64,000 nt of DNA, taken from assembly GCF_004801395.1 (NCBI RefSeq), contig NZ_SSOA01000005.1, positions 172,754-236,753 on the forward strand, read 5' to 3'. A model generated the notes under the pieces. The model was not told the origin of the DNA. It searched no databases and saw only the letters and a list, made by a program, of their open reading frames with translations. The DNA is from Gillisella terrae (lineage in GTDB: Bacteria; Pseudomonadota; Alphaproteobacteria; Rhizobiales; Rhizobiaceae). The position numbers and the translations under genes were made by a program. Below, piece after piece: positions 7,768 to 15,737 of this stretch (position 1 is the first letter of the stretch; every line of letters begins with the position of its first letter).

Positions 7768-9048
7768 TCATTGGGCGCGATCGATGATGGATTGCGCATC
7801 ATCAATGAATTGGGCTGCCGCATCCTTGGCGGTCATCTTGCCCAAAACAACCTCGGATCCGGTGCGCATAAAGGAATCGCGCACCTCGCCTGCCCCTTTG
7901 GGCGCAGGCAAAGGCAGCGGTCCAACCTTGCTCTGGATCTTGTCGAAATAATCGACGCAGAGTTTCTCAACGTCGGTCAACTTCGGTTGAAGTGCTGCGC
8001 GCACTTTTGGCGATGCGGGAATGCCACGTTCCAGACCCAGAATGCCGGTGATGTCGGGATCATTTACCCAGGCGTTCATATAGGTCATTGCCGCTGTCGG
8101 ATCTTTGGCATCACGGCTCAGGGACATGAACATGGATGGCTTGATATATTGACCCGGCTTGCCGCCCGCCTTGGCGGGCACGGCTGCGGCGCCAATCTTG
8201 TCCTTGGCGGCGGCTTGAATACCCACCATCTGGTTTGACCAGAAATGCGACATGGCGGTGTCACCCACCGCAACGCCCGATTCAACAATGGGCAGATCGA
8301 GAACCAATGTGCGATCCTTGTTGCGCACCGTGCCTGCCTTGCGAAGATCCTCCCAGAACTGCCAGAACCCCGCGACATCGTCAGCGGTTGCAGTGACCTT
8401 GCCGTCCTTGTCGTAGAATTCATGGCCATTTTGGCGTGACCAGGATTCAAACACTTCGATCATCAGGGCGAGGTCATCGGAGCCTTTAACCTTGCCGCTG
8501 GTCGACTTCGTGATTTTCTCGGCGGCTTTGGCAAAATCATCCCAGGTCCAGCTCAGGAGATCGGCATCAATGCCAGCCTCTTTGAACACGCGGGTGTTAT
8601 ACATCATCACTTGCGTGTTTGAGCCGATGTTGAGCGCATAAAGCTTGCCATCGACCTTGCCGCCATCAATAGGGCCTTGATCGAACCCGTCCAGCATCAG
8701 GCTTTTGCCAATAAACTCATCCAGAGGCTTTAACGCACCACGGCGCACATATTCAAACAGATAGCGGTAATCCATCTGCACCAGATCGGCCATGTTGCGG
8801 CCCGCCGTCTGGGTGGCCATCTTGGTCCAATAATCACCCCAACCGATGGTTTCGCCAGACACTTTGATGTCGGGATGCATTTTCTGAAATGCATCAATAG
8901 CGGCAAATGTGCGCTTGTCACGGTCGGGATTGCCCCACCAGAAATGGCGGATGGTGGTTTGGGCAAACGCTGGCAGTGCTGGCAGCATGCTTGCCGCAGC
9001 ACCGGCGGCGATGGTGCCGAGAACCTTGCGTCTTGTCAGGTCAGTCAT
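7768..9048 (-). CDS. Sugar ABC transporter substrate-binding protein
   Basis: 426-residue periplasmic protein of the extracellular solute-binding family 1. The N-terminus, MTDLTRRKVLGTIAAG, carries a twin-arginine-like RRKVLG motif before a hydrophobic stretch and a cleavage-like PAFA-Q site, so Tat export is possible. A strong GAGGAGGAG ribosome site precedes the ATG. The mature part shows MalE-like features ('HPDIKVSGETIGWGDYWTKM', 'KIGAAAVPAKAGGKPG'). Beside the GH105-like hydrolase gene it most likely binds pectin-derived oligosaccharides such as unsaturated rhamnogalacturonides, but the ligand is an inference. Confidence 0.88.
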   Translation of the reverse strand: MTDLTRRKVLGTIAAGAAASMLPALPAFAQTTIRHFWWGNPDRDKRTFAAIDAFQKMHPDIKVSGETIGWGDYWTKMATQTAGRNMADLVQMDYRYLFEYVRRGALKPLDEFIGKSLMLDGFDQGPIDGGKVDGKLYALNIGSNTQVMMYNTRVFKEAGIDADLLSWTWDDFAKAAEKITKSTSGKVKGSDDLALMIEVFESWSRQNGHEFYDKDGKVTATADDVAGFWQFWEDLRKAGTVRNKDRTLVLDLPIVESGVAVGDTAMSHFWSNQMVGIQAAAKDKIGAAAVPAKAGGKPGQYIKPSMFMSLSRDAKDPTAAMTYMNAWVNDPDITGILGLERGIPASPKVRAALQPKLTDVEKLCVDYFDKIQSKVGPLPLPAPKGAGEVRDSFMRTGSEVVLGKMTAKDAAAQFIDDAQSIIDRAQ

Positions 9049-9171
9049 CTATTCCTCCTCCTCAAAGTCACAGGGATGGCATGGCCAATCCCGATCCGTG
9101 ACGTTCTCCCGTTTCAACGGCGGTTAAGCTTCCTCCTCGCTTAGGTCCGCAGCCACTTTCCTTCGCAAACT

Positions 9172-10290
9172 TCAGATGTAACTGCGCAAAAGCTCTGTGA
9201 GGCAAAACATCGCCATGGCCTGCCCATAGGGCATGGATGTACGCTTGATCTGGCGATAGAAATCCAGATCATTGCCCATGGCCGTGCCAAACGACACTTG
9301 CTGCAATTCGCCTTCCGCGCTGATGTTGTCGATCACCGCCTGCATGGCGCGTTCGGCCACCGGCATATAATCCGCTGGCAAATAACGTTTGCGCACGCCC
9401 TTCATCAAACCATAGGCAAAGCCAGCCGTCGCCGACGCTTCGAGATAGCTGTCGGGATCATCAATCAGCGTGTGCCAAAGCCCGGACGCATGCTGATGGG
9501 CTTTCAGTGCCTGTGCCTGACGCCCCAAAATCGACACCAGATGCCTGCGCAACGGATCAGTCTCGGATAAGCCGACAAGCTCGATAAACTCAGGAATGGC
9601 AATCGTTAGCCAGCTATTGCCCCGCGCCCAGCGGGCCTTGGCAAAATTGTGATTGCCATCAAATGTCCAGCCATGAAACCACAGGCCGGTCTGCGTATCC
9701 ATCAGATATTGGGCATGCACCAAAAATTGATATTTCGCCTCTTCGACAAATTCCGGCCGGTTGAGAACAAGCCCGATCTTGGCCAGCGGCAACACGCTCA
9801 TCATCAGCGTGTCGTCCCACATCTGCTGGTCGTTGACGTTGTTATAGACGATATGCTGCAAACCACCTTCGCGGGTGCGCGGCATGTCATACATCACCCA
9901 TTCCGCCCACGTCTCGAGATAGGGCAGCCAGCGGGCATCCTGTTTGATCTCATAAAGATGGGCAAGGGTGATAAAGGGTGCCACCGTATTGATATTCTTG
10001 GTGGGTGTGCCTTCAGCAAGACGCTCTTCAAACCATGTTTCGATAATATCGAGGGCTTTTGGGTTGGCCGTCATTTGCCAATATTTGAAAAGTCCATAAA
10101 GACCAATACCGTGGGTCCATTCCCAGCCTGCCCAGCCCTTGGTATCAATCACCCGGCCGTCATCAAGCCTGAGCAAAAACTCGCCCGTCTTGTCTTCGAT
10201 GTGAATGAGATTATCCGTCAGCCGGTCAATCAGCTCGCAAACAGCACTGAGCTCCAAAGCATGGTGTTTTTGTTGCAGCAGCGGATGCAT
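9172..10290 (-). CDS. Unsaturated rhamnogalacturonyl hydrolase-like (GH105/GH88)
   Basis: 372-residue cytoplasmic glycoside hydrolase with an alpha/alpha-barrel profile. Family hallmarks are the WDDTLMM segment, which contains the acidic residue expected to protonate the enol ether, and ARWARGNSWL, matching the W-x-RGN-x-W motif of YteR/YesR. These enzymes release the unsaturated uronic acid from lyase-generated oligosaccharides. Start 10290 has an AGGG-type site and gives the usual family length; an in-frame ATG at 10347 would overlap the putative operator. First gene of the sugar transport operon, transcribed away from the IclR gene. Confidence 0.85.
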   Translation of the reverse strand: MHPLLQQKHHALELSAVCELIDRLTDNLIHIEDKTGEFLLRLDDGRVIDTKGWAGWEWTHGIGLYGLFKYWQMTANPKALDIIETWFEERLAEGTPTKNINTVAPFITLAHLYEIKQDARWLPYLETWAEWVMYDMPRTREGGLQHIVYNNVNDQQMWDDTLMMSVLPLAKIGLVLNRPEFVEEAKYQFLVHAQYLMDTQTGLWFHGWTFDGNHNFAKARWARGNSWLTIAIPEFIELVGLSETDPLRRHLVSILGRQAQALKAHQHASGLWHTLIDDPDSYLEASATAGFAYGLMKGVRKRYLPADYMPVAERAMQAVIDNISAEGELQQVSFGTAMGNDLDFYRQIKRTSMPYGQAMAMFCLTELLRSYI

Positions 10291-10310
10291 GGTGGAGGCC
10301 CTCGTGTTTA

Positions 10311-10337
10311 TTTTTTCGGAACGCCGTTTCGAAAAAC
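10311..10337. promoter_or_regulatory. Candidate IclR-type operator
   Basis: Imperfect inverted repeat with 12-nt arms TTTTTTCGGAAC and GTTTCGAAAAAC (10 of 12 positions paired) around GCC, in the divergent region between the hydrolase and IclR-family genes. Its A/T-rich outer and TTCG inner symmetry resembles KdgR/IclR family sites. Inference from location and symmetry. Confidence 0.4.
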
Positions 10338-10425
10338 AAGAAATCACACTCCTAAATACTTTTCAACGGTGTTTTTTAATGGCACTATCCGAAACAGAAA
10401 ATGGCTATTGGTATAAGAACGCCTC

Positions 10426-11214
10426 ATGTCTGAGCACACACCCAAAACAGAGAATGTTGCTGCCGCCCTCAAGGTGTTCGCCGTCATGGAGGCCCTGGCG
10501 GAAGAAAAGCGCATGGGTCTGGCCGAGCTTGCCCAACGCGCCATGACATCCAAAACAACGGCCCATCGATTGGTGCAGACCATGGTTGAGCTCGGCTATG
10601 TCGAGCAAGATGCCGAGACGGAAAAATATGGTCTCACCTTGAAGCTCTTCAGTTTGGGTGCACGCTCGCTGTCTGAAAAATCAGATCTGATGCGGGTTGC
10701 CGATCAGGCTATGGGCGTGCTGTCGCGTGCCACCGGCGAGGCGATCAATCTCGGCATTCTCGATGATCGCGACCAACGGGTCGTTTATATCCACAAATAT
10801 GAATCGGCCTATGGCCTGTCGATGAAATCGACACTGGGCCTGCGCAATCCGCTGCACAGCACCTCATTGGGAAAGGCCCTTCTGGCATGGCGCGACGACG
10901 ATGAGTTGAAGGAGCGTATCGCAAAAATGGAGCTGACAAAACACGCGCCGAACACCATTACCGATCCCGCTGTGCTGCTTGAAGCCCTGCATCTCACGCG
11001 CGCGCGTGGTTTTTCTGAAGAGGTCGAAGAAAGTGAAGCGGGCGTGCGCTGCATGGCTGTGCCGATCTTCAATTATCTCGGAAAACCCATTGCTGCCATG
11101 TCGATTTCATTCCCGCTTTTTCGCTTTGATGAAGCACGAAAGCCAGATTATATCGATCTGCTTCTCTCCGCCAGCGCGCGGGCGTCGGCAGCCCTTGGCT
11201 ATCAGGGCAGCTGA
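10426..11214 (+). CDS. IclR family transcriptional regulator
   Basis: 262 residues. The N-terminal winged helix-turn-helix spans residues 10-70 ('LAELAQRAMTSKTTAHRLVQ'). The C-terminal effector-binding domain has the family landmarks 'HSTSLGKALLAW' and 'GVRCMAVPIFNYLGKPIAAM'. It lies divergent to the GH105/sugar-transport operon and is the obvious candidate regulator, sensing a breakdown product of the transported oligosaccharide, as KdgR does in pectin catabolism. Repressor or activator role is not visible. Confidence 0.9.
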   Translation: MSEHTPKTENVAAALKVFAVMEALAEEKRMGLAELAQRAMTSKTTAHRLVQTMVELGYVEQDAETEKYGLTLKLFSLGARSLSEKSDLMRVADQAMGVLSRATGEAINLGILDDRDQRVVYIHKYESAYGLSMKSTLGLRNPLHSTSLGKALLAWRDDDELKERIAKMELTKHAPNTITDPAVLLEALHLTRARGFSEEVEESEAGVRCMAVPIFNYLGKPIAAMSISFPLFRFDEARKPDYIDLLLSASARASAALGYQGS

Positions 11215-11304
11215 AGCGGCGGTATTCAGATAATCTGGCTCGTAAACAAGCGCTTAGAGCACTGCGCCGAGTCTGGTTGAAAACACTCGACACAGAAAAA
11301 GAAA

Positions 11305-11708
11305 GCCCCTCTTGAGGAGGGGCCAGACTGCTGACAAACCCTAAATTTATCCTCGACGTCATGCTCGGCCCTGTGCCGAGCATCTAACCACACTAATTTC
11401 ATAAGCAAAGTCAATTGCTTATCCAGCCACGGCAGACCCTCGGGACAGGCCCGAGGGTGACGAAACGTCGAGCGAGAGGTTTGTCAATAAGCTGGCCCCT
11501 CTTGAGGAGGGGCTCAGACTGCTGACAAACCCTAAATTTATCCTCGACGTCATGCTCGGCCCTGTGCCGAGCATCTAACCACGCTAATTTCATAAGCAAA
11601 GTCAATTGCTTATCCAGCCACGGCAGACCCTCGGGGCAGGCCCGAGGGTGACGAAACGTCGAGCGAGAGGTTTGTCAATAAGCTGAGCCCCCCTTGAGGA
11701 GGGGCTTT
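11305..11708. repeat. Tandem intergenic repeat, two 191-bp copies plus partial third
   Basis: The block starting near 11305 (GCCCCTCTTGAGGAGGGGC hairpin, then a TGCTCGGCCCTGTGCCGAGCA hairpin, then CCTCGG-acagg-CCCGAGG) is repeated almost perfectly from about 11495. A third start (the CTTGAGGAGGGGCTT hairpin) is at 11693-11708. Differences between copies are a few substitutions and 1-nt indels, so the duplication is recent. Each copy contains several strong inverted repeats, which could terminate transcription from both sides. Short reading frames inside the unit are repeated with it and are not convincing genes. From 11215 to 11304 nothing else is recognised. Confidence 0.85.
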
Positions 11709-11756
11709 TGAAGCTCAGAAACCTTTGCCTCGGATACTGTGGTTCGGATAATTTCC

Positions 11757-12101
11757 TCAGAATTCGATCTCAAGTCCGCTTTCGCAGAAATCGAACTTGG
11801 TTGGCTCCGCTTCGCTGTCATCGGCAAAGACCGCCTTGACCCATTGCGTGCAATTCTCGCTATTCGTGCTTTGGTCCCATACGAGCTTCGTCGTCGCACC
11901 TGGTTTGATGCCGCGCCCGATATCAAAATAGCCCCATTTCCGCTTGTTCTCGGATACCAGGATTTTGGTGATGGTCGTATTGGTAGAGTTTGTAACCTTG
12001 AAAGAGTACTCTTCCGCATGGGCGGCGGTGAAGTTTAGGCCGCTGCACATAAAGCTGAAGGAAATTGCGACAAGACTTGTGCGCACACCATTGAAAAACA
12101 T
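11757..12101 (-). CDS. Small exported protein, unknown function
   Basis: 114 residues from the ATG at 12101, preceded by a GGGGGA ribosome site. An N-terminal signal peptide of about 28 residues ends near AAHA-E. The mature 86 residues begin EEYSFKVTNSTNTTITKILVSENK and contain two cysteines (NCTQW and FDFCESG), which could form a disulfide. Beta-strand-like alternation suggests a small sandwich fold. No family is recognised with confidence. It is isolated between the tandem repeat and an AT-rich region. Confidence 0.65.
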   Translation of the reverse strand: MFFNGVRTSLVAISFSFMCSGLNFTAAHAEEYSFKVTNSTNTTITKILVSENKRKWGYFDIGRGIKPGATTKLVWDQSTNSENCTQWVKAVFADDSEAEPTKFDFCESGLEIEF

Positions 12102-12538
12102 AGATATCCCCCGATGATTCAAGTTTGCAGTGCTTATTGGCATTATACTTTGGATATGTCCATAGAGATGTTATGTGATTAAGACGATTTGGTGCCTTAT
12201 TCACTGAGATATAGATATGATAAAATCATATTGTCATTTATATATGTGATTTAATCATATAGCATTTTTCATATGATTATTGAATGAATATTAATATTTT
12301 TATTAATTCTGAATCTATTTAAATATTTCGAATATCTCATGAGTTAATTTCTATTTAATCAAGAAAATACTTCGTCAGACTCTCCGAGTATTTGTATTGC
12401 CGCTCTATTATGAGTGTTGTTATCAATCGACTTTTTCGTGGTAGGGGATCTTTTGCAGCCGGATGGATTTCCGGTGGATCAATCAATGCAATGCTGTCAT
12501 AGATTTGCTCCTGACCCGACTGGCCTGCTTGAGGAGAA
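12102..12538. other. AT-rich intergenic region
   Basis: About 430 bp without a convincing gene. From roughly 12145 to 12360 it is much more AT-rich than the rest of the window, with many short ATATGATT/AATCATAT-type inverted repeats. It contains the promoter of the small exported protein on the minus strand and of the hydratase on the plus strand, but no clear -35/-10 pair stands out. The composition could mark acquired DNA or a nucleoid-protein binding site. Confidence 0.5.
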
Positions 12539-13285
12539 ATGCCTGTGTCTGAAACCATTGCCCTGGATATTGCCAAAGCCCTCCAAACCAATGGTTTGAT
12601 CGAGGCGGACCGCTTGAATGGCCTGAGTGTCGCCCAAGCTTTTGATGTGCAAAAGGCGGTGATGAGCCAGCTCAAGCAATCGGCCACGACCTTTAAAATA
12701 GCGCTCAGAAAAGATGGTACAGCTGTGGGTGCTCCGATCTTCAGCAATCGCAGTGTCTCGAATAGTGAGGCCATTGCGATTTCCGATGCAGGCTATACCG
12801 GCATTGAGTTTGAACTTGCCGTCGTCTTGAAGAGCGACATCACCGCCTCCATGGCAGCCCATGGAGTAGACGGCATTTTGCCCGCCATTGAGCGCTTTAT
12901 CTTTGGCTTTGAGATTTGTGCGACACGGTTTTCTGATCCGCAAGTGGCCGATGAAAACGCCCACTTGGCCGATAATATGTCCAACAGTGCATTTGTCGCG
13001 GGCAACGAAAACTGGGCTGGTGGTGTCGATATTGACGGAGCAGACCTGACGATCTCGGCCAATGGAGAGACGATATTTGCCGCTAAGGCAAAGCATCCCT
13101 TTGGCGGTGTCCTGGCGCCAATTCTTGCTTATGCCTTGGCGGATGACGATAAAATCGGCTTGTTGAAGGCTGGCAATATTGTCACGACGGGTTCTCTGTG
13201 CGGTCTTTTAAAAGCATCGCTTCCGGCGACCTTTGAAGCAAGCGTGAACGGGGCTTATAAATTGCGAGCCACACTCGATCGTTGA
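12539..13285 (+). CDS. 2-keto-4-pentenoate hydratase/FAH-family enzyme (MhpD-like)
   Basis: 248 residues related to the 2-hydroxypenta-2,4-dienoate hydratase/4-oxalocrotonate decarboxylase group. Landmarks are the early helix 'GLSVAQAFDVQKAVMSQ', the acidic metal-site segment GIEFELAVVL (E-x-E, residues about 90-92), the paired 'EICATRF' region and the late 'GNIVTTGSLCGLL'. Such enzymes act in meta-cleavage aromatic catabolism, but no other meta-pathway gene is adjacent. The GAGGAG lies very close to ATG 12539; GTG 12545 is better spaced and may be the true start. Confidence 0.75.
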   Translation: MPVSETIALDIAKALQTNGLIEADRLNGLSVAQAFDVQKAVMSQLKQSATTFKIALRKDGTAVGAPIFSNRSVSNSEAIAISDAGYTGIEFELAVVLKSDITASMAAHGVDGILPAIERFIFGFEICATRFSDPQVADENAHLADNMSNSAFVAGNENWAGGVDIDGADLTISANGETIFAAKAKHPFGGVLAPILAYALADDDKIGLLKAGNIVTTGSLCGLLKASLPATFEASVNGAYKLRATLDR

Positions 13286-13314
13286 TCGTTTTATGGCAAA
13301 TATTGCCAACGAAT

Positions 13315-13361
13315 TTGACAAATAATGCCATTCCTCGTTATTCTAAGGAGAATAACGAGGA
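13315..13361 (+). promoter_or_regulatory. parDE promoter and autoregulatory operator
   Basis: A TTGACA -35 (13315-13320) and a TATTCT -10 (13339-13344) are 18 bp apart. A perfect inverted repeat with 13-bp arms, TCCTCGTTATTCT (13332-13344) and AGAATAACGAGGA (13349-13361), overlaps the -10 and runs up to the antitoxin ribosome site. This is the expected layout for ParD-mediated autorepression. A second palindrome, TGGCAAATATTGCCA, lies at 13294-13308. Confidence 0.7.
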
Positions 13362-13369
13362 GAATTGTC

Positions 13370-13615
13370 ATGGCGACGATGAATGTTTCACTGCCTGATC
13401 CCATGAAATTATGGGTTGAGCGTCAGGCGAGCGGCGGACGTTATAGCAATACCAGCGATTATGTCCGTGATTTGATCCGTAAAGATCAGGAACGGCAAAA
13501 CGCAATTTCGACCTTGCAAGCGGCCATTACCGAAGGCGTGGAAAGTGGTGACGCCGAACCCTTTGACGCCAGTGCTTTCAAGTTGAAAATGCGCGAGCGT
13601 CATGTCGTCCGCTGA
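13370..13615 (+). CDS. parD: ParD family antitoxin
   Basis: 81 residues from ATG 13370 (GAGGAGA ribosome site). The N-terminal ribbon-helix-helix is 'MNVSLPDPMKLWVERQ', followed by 'YSNTSDYVRDLIRKDQ', the classic ParD/CopG DNA-binding and dimerisation element. The acidic C-terminal half would wrap the toxin. The stop overlaps the toxin start by 14 bp. It neutralises the ParE toxin and probably represses the operon through the inverted repeat just upstream. Confidence 0.9.
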   Translation: MATMNVSLPDPMKLWVERQASGGRYSNTSDYVRDLIRKDQERQNAISTLQAAITEGVESGDAEPFDASAFKLKMRERHVVR

Positions 13616-13922
13616 TCCGTTGCGCGTCCAGCTCTCGCCAAAAGCGCTGGAAGATCTTGAAGATATCTGGCGGTACACGGCTGAAACATGGTCGATAGAG
13701 CAGGCCGACACCTATGTGGATGCTCTATCCCACGTTTTTAATATCATTGCTGCTATGCCCACAATGGCGCGCGAGCGGCTGGAGTTTGATCCTCCCGTGC
13801 GTATTCACGTTCATCAAAACCATTTGATTGTTTACACGGCTTACGACGATCATATCAATGTGCTGCGTCTTCTGGGTGGCAAACAGGATTGGCGCGCGAT
13901 CTTGCGTGCTGTCGCCGATTGA
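13602..13922 (+). CDS. parE: ParE/RelE superfamily toxin
   Basis: 106-residue toxin with the family landmarks 'LSPKALEDLEDIWRYTAETW' near the start, the central 'MARERLEF' loop and the C-terminal strand 'HLIVYTAYDDHINVLRLLGG'. ParE toxins poison DNA gyrase; RelE relatives cleave mRNA. The ParD partner points to ParE. The start overlaps the antitoxin gene, so translation is coupled. Chromosomal ParDE pairs usually act as stabilisation or stress modules. Confidence 0.9.
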   Translation: MSSADPLRVQLSPKALEDLEDIWRYTAETWSIEQADTYVDALSHVFNIIAAMPTMARERLEFDPPVRIHVHQNHLIVYTAYDDHINVLRLLGGKQDWRAILRAVAD

Positions 13923-13927
13923 AAATA

Positions 13928-14000
13928 CGACAGCACCTTGCGCCATATCTGGTGCCCGGCGCTGTCGAATTTTCAGGAAAACTGTGGAATCCGGTTTTCC
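13928..14000. repeat. B-unit palindrome and GGAAAAC..GTTTTCC palindrome
   Basis: CGACAGC (13928-13934) pairs with GCTGTCG (13961-13967) around a GCGCCATATCTGGTGC core related to the B unit seen at 322-341. It is followed by GGAAAAC (13976-13982) pairing with GTTTTCC (13994-14000). Both lie between the convergent parE and Crp/Fnr genes and could end transcription, although neither has a long T-run. Confidence 0.6.
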
Positions 14001-14032
14001 AGAAAAAACAAAGGACTAGCGCCTGTGAGGCT

Positions 14033-14782
14033 TTAAATATAGGGTCGTTCCTGTCGTGAAAGAGGGTCCCACTTTGCCAGTTCGGCCAGGGCTTTGGGCC
14101 TCAGCACTTCACAGCCGCGATCACGCCAGCGGATGAACTGCAACGTAGCCAGCTTTTTCAGCGTCTTGTTGGTATGAACAATGGAAAGGCCAAGCGTATC
14201 GGCAACCATATTTTGGGTTACGGGTAGAAACGCGCTGCTTTCGCAGGCAATTCCTGCTCTCACGGCTCTATGATGCAGGAAGGCCATCAGATAGGCAGCA
14301 CGCTCAAGGGCAGTGCGCCGCCCGACACTGAGAAGATGCTCGTCCAGAATGCTCTCTTCGCGTGATGCCAGCCATGTGATGTCAAAAGCGATACCGGGAT
14401 GTTTCTCGAAAAGAGAAAACATGCGGCTGCGCTCAAAGACGCAAAGCCTCATGGGGGTGAGCGCATCGACGCTATGGTCCATGTGTTCCAACATTGCGCC
14501 CTGAAGGCCGATCATGTCGCCCGGCAGCACGTAATTGAGGATTTGGCGTCGCCCATCTTCCAGTGTTTTGTAGCGAAAACCCCAGCCCTCTAAAATCGTG
14601 TAGAGATGGGGGCTATGGGCACCCTCCTCTATAACAGTCATGCCCGGTTCGCAGCTTAATTCACCAGACTTGAACGAGGCGATAAAGTTCTCCTCATTGG
14701 TCGTGTGGGGCCGAAAAGCATTGATTGTCTTCAAGGGACAGCTTGAGCATTTTGTTGGCGAAGCGATGATGCGGGAATCCAT
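14033..14782 (-). CDS. Crp/Fnr family transcriptional regulator
   Basis: 249 residues. A cyclic-nucleotide-binding-like beta-barrel occupies residues about 30-150 ('GMTVIEEGAHSPHLYTILEGWGFRYK'). The C-terminal winged helix has the recognition region 'VTQNMVADTLGLSIVHTNKTLKKL'. A cysteine pair, C12 and C15 (KCSSCPL), sits at the N-terminus, but the further cysteine needed for an Fnr-type iron-sulfur cluster is not evident, so this is not a clear oxygen sensor. It borders the stress-response island. Target genes unknown. Confidence 0.85.
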   Translation of the reverse strand: MDSRIIASPTKCSSCPLKTINAFRPHTTNEENFIASFKSGELSCEPGMTVIEEGAHSPHLYTILEGWGFRYKTLEDGRRQILNYVLPGDMIGLQGAMLEHMDHSVDALTPMRLCVFERSRMFSLFEKHPGIAFDITWLASREESILDEHLLSVGRRTALERAAYLMAFLHHRAVRAGIACESSAFLPVTQNMVADTLGLSIVHTNKTLKKLATLQFIRWRDRGCEVLRPKALAELAKWDPLSRQERPYI

Positions 14783-15000
14783 AAAATTTCTCCTTCGCGG
14801 GGCCGTATCCCTTATTAAAAATGAAAAAAGTGGGCATTTCGTTCCTTAAAAGCGCTTGGAACATGTCTTTTTTAAATGACAGTTGCGGCCGTGACTGATC
14901 TTTTCACGCCCTTGGAGAGCATTATTGAGCCTCCCCCACCCCGGACCGGCCCGGACCGGTTTGTCCGATGACACCGATCGGCGGCATAGGAGTAATATGT

Positions 15001-15369
15001 TTGAATGGGTTTGTTCCCCGCATTCTGATTGCGGACAATAACTATATGATTGGTCTCGAAGCGCAGCGGATCCTCACGGAAACGCGGCCTTGTGCTGTTG
15101 AAATCTGCCGTCGCGATGATCTCGCGCAGGCGCTCGCCGCCTCATTTGATCTGGTTTTTGTCGATGCAGCTCCCACAGCGGCGGAGCAAGTAAGTCAGGC
15201 GGAAATTGTGCGTACCCACCGTGCGGGACTGGTGTTCATGCACACGGGTCAATTGCTGGATCACGAACGAGTGCAAGGTGATGTTCTGGCGGTGTTTGAA
15301 AAGCCGTTCTATGAGCAAGCCATTCGCGATTTCATGACAGAGTTGAATTTCAACTCAAGCGAGGTGTAA
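15001..15369 (+). CDS. Receiver-like single-domain response regulator
   Basis: 122 residues if translation starts at TTG 15001, which has AGGAG eight bases upstream; an in-frame ATG at 14968 lacks a ribosome site. The fold reads as a CheY-like receiver: RILIADNN, the putative phospho-acceptor D55 in LVFVDAA, and K101 in VFEKPF. The acidic pair normally found after the first strand is D-N rather than D-D or E-D, so metal binding or phosphorylation may be weakened. No output domain. It lies next to ecfG-nepR and may belong to the stress signalling network. Nothing convincing is seen at 14783-15000 besides promoter DNA. Confidence 0.6.
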   Translation: MNGFVPRILIADNNYMIGLEAQRILTETRPCAVEICRRDDLAQALAASFDLVFVDAAPTAAEQVSQAEIVRTHRAGLVFMHTGQLLDHERVQGDVLAVFEKPFYEQAIRDFMTELNFNSSEV

Positions 15370-15376
15370 TGCCAAG

Positions 15377-15555
15377 AGTCATTGAAAATGACTTTTGGTA
15401 TTCCTTTTGCAAATATCTCAAGCGTCTGATGCATTTGAGATATTTGCAATGTCTTCAAGGCGAGGATGCTCTCGCATCTTCGAGCCTTGGTGTAACAAGA
15501 GAGTCATTGAACCCAAAATCGCGATCGGTTTTGGGTTCAATCGAGATGATATAAA
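15377..15555 (+). repeat. Three-hairpin repeat element, copy 1
   Basis: Directly after the receiver gene come three hairpins in series. The first is GTCATT-gaa-AATGAC (15378-15392), extended by flanking complementary bases. The second has 13-bp arms GCAAATATCTCAA (15409-15421) and TTGAGATATTTGC (15435-15447). The third is CGAGGATGC / GCATCTTCG near 15461. About 110 bp of this is nearly identical to 38925-39035. This copy alone is followed by a fourth, terminator-like stem, ATTGAACCCAAAA / TTTTGGGTTCAAT. Short reading frames across it are shared by both copies and look incidental. Confidence 0.8.
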
Positions 15556-15587
15556 GTAGACATCTTGCTATCAGAAGGTGTCGCACG

Positions 15588-15737
15588 ATGTCATATTCGG
15601 TTCAGACCAAACCAGATACATTGCGGGTTGCTTCGGCAGACCGATTTGTTTTTAAAACCCCTCAATTGTTACCTTCCAGGAAGATTTCACAGTGGAAGGT
15701 TCATGAGGGCAAAGAGAGGCGGGATCAATTACGATAG
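15588..15737 (+). CDS. Possible small protein, 49 residues
   Basis: An ATG at 15588 with AAGGTG upstream opens a 49-codon frame ending TAG at 15735-15737. The product starts MSYSVQTKPDTLRVASADRF, is basic and ends EGKERRDQLR. Its last codons overlap the 3' end of the convergent ecfG gene. No family is recognised. It could be a genuine stress-linked small protein or chance. Confidence 0.25.
   Translation: MSYSVQTKPDTLRVASADRFVFKTPQLLPSRKISQWKVHEGKERRDQLR

Noticed and set aside
11226..11605. Repeated short frames in the tandem repeat
   Set aside because: They are duplicated with the 191-bp unit and run through hairpins, so they reflect repeat sequence rather than genes.
14858..14884. GGAAC followed by AGTT as a GSR promoter for the receiver-like gene
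   Set aside because: Spacer would be 18 nt and the -10 is AGTT; both are outside the pattern of the strong sites in this window.
15369..15554. 61-codon frame across the three-hairpin repeat
   Set aside because: Part of its translation recurs in the second copy between catB and catC, with no ribosome site in common; it is a by-product of the repeat.
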